Of a stretch of 64,000 bases of DNA, positions 23,321 through 34,556 are shown one piece after another (position 1 is the first letter of the stretch; the number at the start of each line of letters is the position of its first letter). The notes under the pieces are model-generated. The model did no database searches. It was not told the DNA's origin and was given only the letters and a program-made list of their open reading frames with translations. Source of the DNA: Leptodontidium sp. MPI-SDFR-AT-0119 (taxonomy: Eukaryota > Ascomycota > Leotiomycetes > Helotiales > Leptodontidiaceae); NCBI GenBank assembly GCA_020726505.1, contig JAHLEZ010000006.1, positions 1,736,001 through 1,800,000 of the forward strand, written 5' to 3'. The translations under genes were made by a program, and so were the position numbers.

Positions 23321-24896
23321 TTTCACCAAGGAGGAGTGTTGTGGGTTTGAGAGAATTGGGGGGTTTGAAGAGATGGAGTGAGTTATTTGGGATTGGCTTT
23401 GTTGTGAGGATTAGATGGGGGGGTGTGGGTTGAAGCTTTGGAGATGCCTTGGCGCTTGCAGGGGAGGACCTCACGTAAGCGAAAGTATATTGACAGTATT
23501 TATGTTCTCTTCTTGCGATTTTCTCCTATCTGACTTGTTGAGTTTCCTCGCTTGTGAGAATTACATTCCTCTCTTCTTACGGGGATTTCGACGGGCTTCC
23601 GAGCGCGGGAGTAGCTTCGCACCAGGCTTAATCTCAAGATCTCTTCATGGTGGCTTTTGATCCCTCTATTCTACCCCGCTGGTTCGTTTGGTGGTTGGCG
23701 TCCTGCTTCTTCCATTCAATTCGGATGTTCCGCCCCTTTCCTTTCACTCTTTAATCATGGGTGCCTCGAGAATCAGCCTTCCTGAATCATGCTTGAGTGT
23801 TCGACGGGCTTAGTGGTGAAGTTTGGGGGCGTCGTTGGCGGGGTCTCAGCTATGTACCCCGCAGTCGAAGGATTAATATTTCTCAATGCGAATAAGTAAT
23901 TCGCATGACTTGGTATGGGAATCCAGTACATCGAGAACTTGGTTTCCAATCCTTTCATTGATTATTTTCTCCTACGTTCCTGCTGCCCTATCGTCTTCTA
24001 AGATATGCCGGGTGGAGGGAGCATACGTTAACATATTACTGTGACAAGACGGTGACATGGAAGAGAATACGACCTGATGTGCATGTCTTCTTTATAAATG
24101 AGTATAATAGTTTCTTCTGAACGGCGCTCTGGCAGTTTCACACGAGCTTTGGTCGATATATTGAATTTTCGAACCCCGAAACCAAAAACCAAAAACAGGC
24201 ACAAAAAAAAAGGGATTTCACCCGCACCACGACACGAAACGGAGAGAAAGGAAAAGGAAAAGGAAAAGGAAAAGGAAAAGGAAAAGGAAAAGGAAAAGGA
24301 AAAGGAAAAGGAAAAGGAAAAGGAAAAGGAAAAGGAAAAGGAAAAGGAAAAGGAAAAGGAAAAGGAAAAGGAAATGGAAAAGAGAAGTTGAATATGAAGA
24401 AGATGCAAAGAGAATAGAATTCGAAGACAAAAGCCAGACTCACTCTACCGTAACCAACAATTGAATGCTAGGATAGAAGAGGGGAACGACCTTACCAACT
24501 GATGTAACGCGCAATGGATAACACCCTTTGGAGAGATGTCAGATATATGCTTATTTGGCTAGATGAACCCTATAAATTTCTCTTTCGCTTCCCGGGTCAA
24601 TGTAGGGGGAAAAGAGGAAGGTGAGAAAAAGGGCCGTTAGACTGTACCACAACCAAGGTACACTTCCTAGCGTGCGGGAGAGGATGCTTCTTTACGTAGT
24701 TGAGGATTTGCTGATCCTGTCGTTATAAAATTATCGATTTCCCTTTATGCGAATCTCTTTCCATACAGAGACTTACGAACAATGAACCCCTCTGTTGTCG
24801 TTCAGTTCCGCGTCGGCAGCTGCAATTCATTCATTCATTTCTTAATAACCATTGGTGTTATGTTATTTCGGTACAATTACACATCCCCTCAATTTC
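23321..24896. other. Intergenic with a hexamer repeat
   Basis: Between the M24 gene and bli-3. No gene is supported. It contains the (GAAAAG)n tract described separately; ORFs across that tract are low-complexity artefacts. Confidence 0.5.
24251..24382. repeat. (GAAAAG)n microsatellite
   Basis: Twenty uninterrupted copies of the hexamer GAAAAG from 24251 to 24370, then one GAAATG and one more GAAAAG. It is not the TTAGGG telomere unit. Confidence 0.97.
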
Positions 24897-25729
24897 TCAG
24901 TTGACCATCGAGTTAGAGCTTCTCCAAGTGGAAATGTCCTGCTCACTCAATTCTCTCAACTTATTGACAGCAGGTGCCTTGCCAGTGATAACACCCTGAG
25001 CCATCTCCGCCGCCCTGCTAACCGCATTCTTTCGTACAACAGCATAGGTAGCAGTCACAGCCTCGACTCTGATGACGCCAATTCGAGGATCGTTCTCTGA
25101 GCCATCGTGCTTTCCATCACCAAGATCACCCAACCAAGCCTTCAGAGCAGATGAATAGTATTTCTTGACAACCGAACGGTCAGTTAGGATAGCTGCCTTG
25201 CCGGAGACGGAGGCCCATTCACCGGAGCTGTTGAGAAAGGAGATGTTGATGTGCGAGTCGGAGTCGATGTCTGAGGTCTTGCCAGACTCGGTGTTGGTGT
25301 GGAAGATGAGATCGATTCCGCCGGTCTCCTGTTGACGCACTATTAGTCACTTGGCATGGATATGTTTGGATTGCGGGATGGGGAACATACTTGAGCGGCC
25401 AATGCCATGCATCTAGAGACCAAAGCATCAGAAGATCCATCTCGGGTGGTCATCATGCCAAACTTGCATGCCTTGACGAACTCTGCGAGATCCTCAACCT
25501 TCTCCTTGATGGAGGTTTCGTCCTTGTTGACGGCCTTGTATGGGTCTGCGGTCTTGGAACCAGTGTCTGTGTTTGAGAAAGACATTTTGTTTGTTGTTTT
25601 TGTAAAGGGTCTTGCTTGGAAGGTGTTTGTTCTGAGGAGAGGAGCTGTTAGTCGAGAGATTTGTTTTGGTTTATTGAGTATGGGAGAACGGAGTATTCGA
25701 AGTGAGATACAACGCTTCATGATGGACAT
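24897..25729 (-). CDS. bli-3: BLI-3-like pyridoxamine-phosphate-oxidase-fold protein
   Basis: Two exons, 25729-25391 (or starting at the inner ATG 25585) and 25328-24897. The short form has 208 residues, the long form 256. It matches Neurospora blue-light-inducible BLI-3 / general stress protein 26-type split-barrel proteins: MSFSNTDTGSKTADPYKA, KFGMMTTRDGSSDALVSRCM, IDLIFHTNTESGKTSDID and LKAWLGDLGDGKHDG. These bind flavin-type cofactors; the physiological reaction is not known. The in-frame 48-residue extension before the inner ATG has many R/K/S/T and no acidic residue, ending in ARPFTKTTNK. It resembles a mitochondrial presequence. Light regulation is known for the Neurospora gene; I saw no promoter element that proves it here. 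Confidence 0.92.
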
Positions 25730-26440
25730 AAGATAGATAATGAAATGGAGACTTACTATTCTGATGTTGAAAGGGAATTGGGATTGAAAAGAAGAGGGAG
25801 CTTACTTGGTTCTCCGTTTTATACCGTCATTGGCTTGTCTTAGTAGTGATATTTACCTAGTACCTGCCCCTCGTTCGTGGGGTAATACTGTTGACGTCAC
25901 TTAGCGAATTGGTACCTGACCAACACGTGCTCTATCATTTGCTGCACTCCCTTATGCTCAGAGATATGATTACCTAGGTAGGGAATGTGGATATGCAGGT
26001 ATCGTCTGGTATAAAGGTTTATACACCCAAAACATGCAAGAAAATGGCGCGAAGAATAGAAAGTCAGCACATGGCCCTTTGAAGTCTCGTGACTTCGCAT
26101 CCTTAGCGCGAATCCCTGGCCCCCGTCATCAGCTTCCAACAAAGACAACAATCAGAGTTGAGATCATCCCAAACTCATCCTGAGGGCCGTGAATGGTCAC
26201 CCCATGAAAGATTCACTTGATACGCCGGACTAACCCACTCGCAATACACTAATCTTTCCCCTGCCACAGGCGTGTTCTCCTTCTCCTGCACCCCGCCATC
26301 CTGCATCTCCAAACACGACATTCCCCCTTGTCACCTTTGACGCGCATTTTCCCCTTCATTTACTGTTTACCCTCTCCATATCACGACTCTTTCTCCCCAA
26401 AACCTTCAAACCTCATACGAAGTTCAACCAAAACTCTACG

Positions 26441-28009
26441 ATGGCTGGAGTTCCCCCCAACTTCATGGTTGCCGCTGGCTTTCATCATGTATGTATGCCC
26501 ATAACCCGGTCACGTCTAATCTAACTTCTCCAGGTCTGCATGATGGAAGGTCCTGACCCAGAGCTCAGATTGTCTACCCTTCAGGACGACACCCTCCTCG
26601 GGGAGAGCAAACGCCATGCCGATGAAATTCAAAGATTGAAATTCCTCCTCCGGAAGCACAACATCGAATGCGACACCTCTCTTCCTGTCACCATCAAATA
26701 TGTCAGCAAGAATGCCTCCCTCGTAAAATCTACCAACGATGACCTAAAGCCACTCCTACCGGCCGAGATCCTTCTTCGCATTCTTGGCTTCGCCTTGACC
26801 AGCCCCGTCCCGATCATTGATCCCTTCTACAGTTTGCGAAATCAGAACATCACCATGATAGAGCGCTTCTCTCGACAATACATCAATATTCAGTGCTTGG
26901 CTGTATCGCAAGTATTCAAGACGGAAGGCTTGCGTATTCTGTTGGAGAACAATGAGTTCGTATTCACACAAGCCGTTGCTTTGGAGAACTTCGCGAAGGT
27001 CTCTCCCCAGCTTCGATCAACGATCAAGCATGTCACATTCCGGGTAGGGTGATCTGTCTATTTATGAGCCTACTTGGGTACTCTACGAAGACTCAACCAG
27101 CAGACGCTGACAATTCAATAACAGGTTGTTGGTCGATACTATGACGATGTCGCTCGCAATGTTGACTTGACTGGCAATGGGTGTTATCATGACACAATTC
27201 CCAGATTCCTCGCCCCTGTTCAGGCCCGACCTTATGGCATGGTCAATGACAATGGAATTCAGGCATACTGTTGGTTCCAACTGGGCGACTTCCTCCGAGC
27301 CATGCAACTTCCACGAGGAATGATGTCGAAAGATCGCCCAAAGCTATTCCCAGGCATCTCGACAATGAGATTGGATCTGGTTAATTTCTGCGATCATCTC
27401 CCTCTTGGAATGTCTGCATTCGCTGCTACCGTACGCTGGCATCTGGGTCGCATTGTTGATGAGCTGGTTGTTACTGGTCTGCCTGACTTGGAAGCATCAA
27501 TTGATGAACAAATGATCCTTAAAAACCTCCTCAGAGACGAGGGTATATTCTCTTCTGGCTGCCCCGCCTTCGTTTCTGTAAATGACGGTCTCAAGTCGCT
27601 TCCAGTCTATGGCTACAATCATCATGTTGTCACCTTGAAGAAAGGCCCCGGAAAGAAAGTCTCGAAGAAGTCTCCAACACCACATCATCCCGAAGGTGGC
27701 AAGCCTCCAAAGTCTACTCACCCTGCCGGACATACAATCTGGAAGTGGGCCAAGGAACAAGATGATGAGCCAAAGCAATGGATTGAGTTCGATAGAGCAT
27801 CGGGTCGGCCTATGAGTGAAGTTGAGGAAGAGGAAGACGACGAGTATGATGATAGCGACGATCAAATTACGTTTGGTACCCTTCTGGGATTGCCATTTCT
27901 TCCTATGTTTGCACCCCCGCATGTCAACCAAGGAGGTGATGAACTGTATGATGATGCTGATTTGGAGGGCATGCCTGAGCTTCTCGACCCCGAACAAGGA
28001 GCTGCCTGA
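26441..28009 (+). CDS. F-box-like protein with acidic C-terminus
   Basis: Three exons: 26441-26488 (16 codons), 26534-27043 and 27125-28009, giving 480 residues. Early in exon 2 there is a coiled-coil-like stretch and then LLPAEILLRILGFALTS, which has the L-P-x-E-I-L-x-x-I pattern of F-box or F-box-like domains (about residues 90-110). The rest resembles the family of fungal proteins that carry an N-terminal F-box followed by an uncharacterised fold. The C-terminus has a basic stretch (KKGPGKKVSKKSP) followed by an acidic run (EVEEEEDDEYDDSDD). The F-box would recruit Skp1 to an SCF ubiquitin ligase; the target is unknown. The very short first exon is supported by GTATGT...CCAG and a kept frame. 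Confidence 0.8.
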
Positions 28010-28980
28010 TCTTGGGCAGAATCTCCCTTGCTGCATACGTGTGTTATGGGTTGGGAATTAGATTTTCTGATCATTCGTTCAGTTGTTGATGGATGGATTT
28101 TCCGGTGCTTTTACTCTGTACGATATGTCCACTTGCATTCGTGGCGGAAAAGCTATGGCGTTGGGCATGTTTTCTGGTTTGGGGGTGATACCAAAATTTG
28201 CTCGAGGTGCGTTTAGATTTCTGTAGGCGTTACTGAAAAGGTTCTGGCACATTAGCAAGCAATGGAAATTTCACTTTATCCCTCAGGAGCGAGGGGACGG
28301 AGTCATGAATTTCAACGCAAGTGCTCCTTCAGCAGTGAGTGTTTTATCGTTCATATTCAAGTTAATTTTTTGATTTGCCTACTGGCTTGTATTTTCTACT
28401 CGTTTCATTGACCACTCCAGCTTTGAGGACCGAGAGATCGTTTTGTTGGCGCAGGAACCTGGAGAACCAAGAAGTACAAGAAATACAAGCTACGGCAGAT
28501 CGGCAAGGATCTTCCTCGGCATGACCAGGACAAGAAGATAATTCATATCAACCCTGCGATATCTCGGCGACATCCGATACACGTGGGGAATAGAGTTGTT
28601 GTGACCTGCCTTCTATCTCATCCATAAGTGGGGATGCATGTTTATTTAGTTATCCTCCTTCCCCTTCGGCTGCATGCCAAGACTCGCGATCTCTCACCAG
28701 CCAATGAGCCTCACATGTGCCTCTATCTCGCGACCGGTCGGTAGATTTACCTCGATAGTGGAATTTGTTCCTGCAGCCAGAGCCGTTCCTGCATGATTGG
28801 GACCGACTGAAATGAATTGAATCAAGGAAGGGGAGGAAGGGAAAGCAAGACAAAAGTCCCAAAGTGCAGTCAGTCAGCTATTCGCTAGTGCAAAGTGTAA
28901 GTATTAAAGAAACCTACTTACCCAGACTAATTAACTTTCTCATGCAGTGAAGTGTCTGAGAAGTGGTTGTTTTATTCACC
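28010..28980. other. Intergenic, no gene seen
   Basis: 3' flank of the F-box-like gene and promoter side of the RNase T2 gene. Nothing else supported. Confidence 0.4.
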
Positions 28981-30869
28981 ATGCCTTCCCTCACCTCCCT
29001 CCTCGCTCCCCTCCTCGCCTCTACAGTTTCTCTCGGTTTAGCAGACGCAGCATCATGCAATGCAGACAACTGTCTCCGGGCCCTCCGCGCCCCAGCAAAA
29101 ATAGCAGAAGCGCAATCGTTCTGCGCTACATTCACGACTGCTTCCGCGGTGGCTATTCCTTCATACACTGTCGCGGCTTGTACGGGCGATGTGGCGAGTC
29201 GGGTGAGCAGTGCTTGTTCATGCATTGCTACGTCTACTTCTACGTCTACATCGGTTCCTGTCACAACTTCTTCCACCATCTCGGTTACGTCGACGAGTTT
29301 GGTGTCAGTGTCGATTTCGAGTACATCGAGTGCTCCAACGGGCGTACCGACTGGGACGCCCAAAGTTTGTTTGAATCCCCAGTTGAGCTGTCAGAATACG
29401 ACTGCGGTGGAGGACTTATGCTGTTTTAATGCTCCTGGTGGACAATTACTCTTGACGCAATTTTGGGACACTGCGCCGAGTACTGGTATGGCCTTTTGTC
29501 TACCCTTTTGAATATTTAGAATTGAGAATTGAGAATTCAAGACCGAAGCTTTAACTAACCAACGCTCACAGGCCCAAACAATTCATGGACCGTCCACGGT
29601 CTCTGGCCGGATAAATGTGACGGGACGTACGAAGCAAACTGCGACCCCTCGCGGGAATACACCAACATCACAGCAATCTTGCAATCGTATGGAAAGACAG
29701 ATTTGCTGTCTTACATGAACACTTACTGGAAGGATTACCAGGGAAATGATGAGACGTTCTGGGAGCACGAGTGGGGGAAGCATGGTACTTGTATTAGCAC
29801 GCTGGATACGAAGTGTTATAGTGGCCATTCGGGACAGGAGGAGGTTGTGGACTACTTTGAGGTTGCCGTTGAGTTGTTTAAGGGGTTGGATAGTTTTGCT
29901 GTGAGTTGCACACGTGATTTACCTGGTCTACAGTCCTCAGCAGTCCTGGGGGACTCAAATCCTCGAACGCGATTGTTCTGTTGTACTTGAGTCAATATAC
30001 TGAATCTCATTCAGTTCCTCGAAAAGGCAGGCATCGTCCCATCCACAACAACAACCTACACCCTCGCCCAAATTCAAGACGTCCTAACGGCCGCCCACGG
30101 CTTCCCGGTCACACTCGGCTGCAGCGGGACCCTCTTCGAAGAGATCTGGTACCATTACAACGTCCTCGGCAGTGTTCCAACAGGAGAATTCGTCCCCACT
30201 TCTCCAGATGGAAGTAAATCCGACTGCCCAGCCACAGGACTGCGCTACGTACCGAAATACTTACCCGCGACTCCAACGACGAGCGTGCCAGGCTCGACCC
30301 CTACAGGGACGCCGTATCTTGGGAAGGGGTTTTTGCAAGCCTATACGAGCGGTGCGAATAAAGGCTGTTTGATCAGTGCGGGGACTTGGTATACTACGGG
30401 CACTTGTGCTACGTATACGGCTGCTACTTCTGGTATGTTGTTTACCTGTTTTAGTGTTTTTGTTCTAGATTTTTCTTTTTTTTCTTTTGGAGAAGCAGGG
30501 ATGCTGGATTGGTGTAACAGAACTGACTAATGGGGGATGTAGGGTCTGGATTCACTCTCACGAGCAGTAAAGGACCATGCGATATCATCGCTGGAGCATT
30601 TTCCTGTGCTGCGGGCAACACGGCTGGTGTATTCACCGTAAGTTTGCCCACTCATCTCACATCTGGTCCCACACCAATTGTCCAATCTCATTTTAAAGAC
30701 TTTTGATCTTCGAAGCTGACAAAATCTTTTGCAGAGTATTGATGGCTCGCTGGCTTATGCTGACAGTACTTCTTTCTACGCTGCTGCCGTTCCCGTGGGC
30801 GCTGTTCAGCAGAAAGTCTTTACGACAGTGGACGCTGTCGCTGTTAGTTTTGTGTGGCAGATTATTTAA
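28981..30869 (+). CDS. Secreted multidomain RNase T2
   Basis: Five exons: 28981-29485, 29572-29900, 30015-30432, 30543-30637 and 30735-30869; 493 residues, all phases close. Order: signal peptide (1-24, ending ADA); a cysteine-rich module starting [12 protein letters not shown] and ending SSACSC (about 25-83); a Ser/Thr linker (about 84-125); the T2 ribonuclease domain (about 127-345); and a C-terminal module with [13 protein letters not shown] as in Rny1-type enzymes. Both catalytic boxes are complete: WTVHGLWP with H177, and [12 protein letters not shown] with H234, E235 and H239. T2 RNases cut single-stranded RNA without base specificity via a 2',3'-cyclic intermediate, in the medium or vacuole. 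Secreted fungal T2 enzymes are often cytotoxic; nothing here shows that for this one. The start ATG directly precedes the signal peptide; in-frame upstream codons are non-ATG. Confidence 0.93.
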
Positions 30870-32522
30870 ATGATATGGTAGATTGATTGATCGATCGATC
30901 CTAAAATGAGTAATGAAAATATCAAAGCACATTTTAGAGTTGAAGCTCTTTCATATTCTCTAGGTATGCAAAATTTCATAGTTTATGTTCGGGTTCGAGA
31001 AAGTCGGTGTACAGTATCGCTTGCAGGGGGGGTTATCAAATCGACCGTTTATTTTCCAAGCCATGCATGCATAGAGCTGCGAAACATTAATATCCGTCTC
31101 ACAAAATAAGCTTGTCAGCTGTGATATGCATGCATGCATGCATGCACGTTCGATAGGAGATTTTATTTCGGAAGGTGCTTACCTTCCCTTACCCCAGACC
31201 TACGAAACGAGACGTTGTGTAACCTGGGCTGCTGTGTACGGCTGAGAGTCAGACATACGAAACCAAAAGAGATGGATTTCTGGCTTGTGCTACCCGATAC
31301 ATATGTTTCGACCGTAAGGCTGCATATCGGCCAGTCAGCCTTAGCACACAGTGGGAATCTTTCAGCTCCGAAGTGAAGGCTGTTGGAAGTGGTGCCAAAG
31401 ATTTGTAACCTTGGGTAAAACGCCCTATTTTCCTTTGTCTGTTACAGGAACACAGGAGGTTCAGACCATGCCAGACTATGGGGTAAAATCAAGTTACTGT
31501 TAATCAACAATGATCGCGACGTTCCTTTTCGATCAACAAAGAGACATCCATCCAAAGTCGTCGTCACCCAACTTGGCTTCCATGTCCCAAAACGAAATGA
31601 CTTACCCTACTGCAGCCAGCCTATCGAAGGAGTATTCTAATTCATGCCGTCTTGGCATATTCGCTTCTACTAATGCCGGGCGCTTCCATTCGCCCCGATT
31701 GGCGAGATACTGCCTAGGTAGACTTGCTACTTACTTACTGGCTGGACGATGAATGGAACAGGGCATAATCAGAAGCAAAAGCAAGATTTCGGACCGGCTT
31801 GTGGTGGGCTTATCGCGAGCTGAAAGGATGGAGGTTTACGAACTGTGAGAGGGGCAACGGACCTAGGTTGTATGTAAGTGAGGGAGGGGTTCACAGCCCC
31901 GCTGAATTTGAATGAGGGGCTGTTATTTTCCGTGGATGTGATGGGATGGGATGGTCACCTGCATAGCTCTTCCTTGGCTCATGTCATGTGCATGAAATGC
32001 AACACCAATACCTAGCTCTCCTCACTTAGCAAGGTATGTACGTCTGTCACGGAAATATACCTGCTTTCCAAGCGGGCAGTTAGCTAAATGTAGGACCTTG
32101 GAATGCTCGATTTAGTATGTCTCTTGTGGATCTTTGCTTTCTTTGTGCTTGAGAAGTGGGGGATCTGGATGCCTGCATGTACTGTATGCATGAAGAGTAG
32201 ACAAGGAAGGAGATAACGCAATCAAGGCTGGGGTTGGGTTAAGTTGAGTTAGGATAAGCTGGGCAGCAACAACCGGGCAGATGTAACTTGTGATGCTGGT
32301 TGCTGGGGATGGAGGAGCTGTCCAATGGTATTTTGAATTGGCTGTATTTGTTCTTTCAGCTGAAACTTGGAGGAGTGGTAAGTGCCGGTCCGCCTTTTTA
32401 TGGTCTTGGTTTGAAAAGTCGAATGGAGGGTGGGCGACTTTCCAGCTAGGCTCCAAGAATTGTGGCTGAATGCCAGCCAGCCTGGTTAAGGTTTGTCTCT
32501 GCCTTGCCTTGTGTTGGATGAC
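30870..32522. other. Intergenic with short simple repeats
   Basis: About 1.65 kb without a supported gene. It has a GATT/GATC tract near 30882-30900 and a (GCAT)n tract near 31125-31145. Confidence 0.45.
31125..31145. repeat. (GCAT)n microsatellite
   Basis: Five to six uninterrupted GCAT copies; alternating purine/pyrimidine sequence. Confidence 0.8.
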
Positions 32523-32530
32523 TATATATA
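32523..32530 (+). promoter_or_regulatory. TATA box of the M4 metalloprotease gene
   Basis: TATATATA 73 bp upstream of the ATG at 32603. Confidence 0.5.
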
Positions 32531-32602
32531 CCTGCATCTTTTCTCGAGATTCGTCTTCTCCTCCAACTCTGGTATCAAAGTCTCAAAAAGAATCCCGACA
32601 TC

Positions 32603-34068
32603 ATGGCTTCAAACATGGAACAAACAACTCTCCCCCACAAGCACATCTGCTCCATCATCCCTCCTAACCTCCTCCTCGATATCCTAGAGAGCAATAACAC
32701 CTCCGAAGAAACACGTGCCGCCGTCCAGAAGACATACGATCACTGCGGCAAACTTCTCTCTAAGCGAAAGACCCATTGCCATCAAGGCCAGAGTGGTGGT
32801 GCCCGACAAGGTCTAACTGCCAGCGGAGGTCAGTCACATCGTCCACATACCCAATCCATCATCCCATCCTACGTGTTCGAGGATATAGCCTCGTCATCCG
32901 AGGCATCTCCCGAGGACCAAGCACGCGCACAACACAACATCCAAACTAGCCAGAGAGTACACAGTCTCCGAACAGCCGCTGATACAGATACAACCACAGG
33001 TTCATCTACCTCGGCAGCAGCAGACACCACACCCGCTCCTGACGCCGAAGACGGCCTCTTCAGGAAAATCTACTCTTCTCAGAAGACGGCTAAGCTCCGC
33101 AAGAAGCTGCTGTACACTGAAGGAGGCGATGTTAATGTCCTAGAAGCGGATGTTAGTGCGAAGGAGGTGCTTGAGTATTTTGGGAAAACCTTTGAGTTTT
33201 ACAAGGAGGTTCTTGGACGGGATGGGATTGATAATGCGAATCTGCAGATGATCGGTAGTTTGCACTATGATGATGTTCCCGGTCCACCAGGGATGGATAA
33301 CGCTTTCGTACGTACCCTCAAAATATCCCCAGCTTGAGAAACGGGAGTTATGAACTTGAACTGACTCATAAACAGTGGGACGGGGACGAGATGGCCTTCG
33401 GAGATGGAGACGGAGAGATCTTCGGTTCCTTCACCAAGAACCTCGATGTGATCGGGCACGAACTAACCCACGGCGTCGTGCAATACACCGCGAATCTCGA
33501 GTACGAGATCCAATCTGGTGCCCTGAATGAATCCATGGCCGACGTCTTCGGCACAATGATCAAGCAGTATTTCCACCCCTCCGGAAAGCAACTCGCCAGC
33601 GACGCAGACTGGTTAATCGGAGAAGGCATATTTCTCCCCGCAATCACCAACGCCAGGGCACTCCGTTCGATGAAAGCCCCAGGAACAGCCTACAACAATC
33701 CTAAAGTTGGCAAGGATCGCCAACCCGCTACCATGGACGGGTATGCCAAATCACCTAACACTGATGCTGGCGATTGGGGTGGCGTGCATATCAATTCGGG
33801 TATCCCGAATCATGCGTTCTATCTTGCGAGTGTGGCGCTGGGGGGTTACTCATGGGAGAAGGCGGGCAAGATTTGGTATGCTGCGTTGTGTGATGAGAGT
33901 TTGAAGGGTATTGATACTGGGACTGCGTTTAAGGTTTTTGCGGATTTGACAGTGGGTTATGCGAAGAGTCTTTTTGATGCGGATGTTGAGGGGGCGGTTA
34001 GGAAGGCGTGGGTGGATGTTAAGGTTTTGGAAGCTGAGGTGCCGAAGGAGCCAAAGGATGAGGTTTAG
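32603..34068 (+). CDS. Protealysin-like M4 zinc metalloprotease
   Basis: Two exons, 32603-33307 and 33376-34068, joined over a 68-bp intron; 465 residues. The zinc site is complete: HELTH at 263-267 and the third ligand E287 in GALNESMADVFG, the thermolysin spacing. The downstream GVHINSGIPNHAFY segment carries the conserved catalytic-pocket histidine. There is no signal peptide. The N-terminus has protealysin-type pro-segment motifs twice: SIIPPNLLLDIL at 17-28 and SIIPSYVFEDIA at 85-96, each followed by an R-rich helix. In the bacterial family this short pro-segment blocks the active site until self-cleavage. The family is mainly bacterial, so ancient horizontal transfer is plausible (family knowledge plus inference). 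The intron shows it is now at home in a fungal genome. Confidence 0.92.
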
Positions 34069-34556
34069 GTTGGTGTGAGGGTGTGGAGTTGGGTGCTCGT
34101 TGATGCGTTGTGGATTGAGCAGTTCGTCTCTGGGTGCTTTATTGTGGAGAATGATTCTTGGGTTTCAAGTGCTGTGTTTAGTTATGGGATTTTCGTGACT
34201 GTCACCCTCGCTTAATCCCTTTCCATCCCAATTACCAAAATAAACGTGAATGTCAGCCCAAGTTCCACTCTTCTGAAGGACAACCTCGTTCGAAATAGCC
34301 ATTCATAACATCTCTCAAATTATCTTTCATGATTCCCATGTTCTGCAGTCTATATATACGAACCTCTCCTCTCGTTCCGAAAATAACTTCATCCTCCATA
34401 TCCACTTCCACATCCACCCACCACCCCAACCTCATACTCACCACAGCACAGCCAGCACCCTCCTCAAGCAACATAAACCCCAAACACCAGCTCCCGGATA
34501 ACATATACAACACACACTCGCCCGTTCAACCCAAATCCATCCATCATCCATCAACC

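Noticed and set aside
24028..24443. Long ORFs on both strands over the GAAAAG repeat
   Set aside because: Low-complexity translation of a simple repeat; no flanking coding sequence or splice context.
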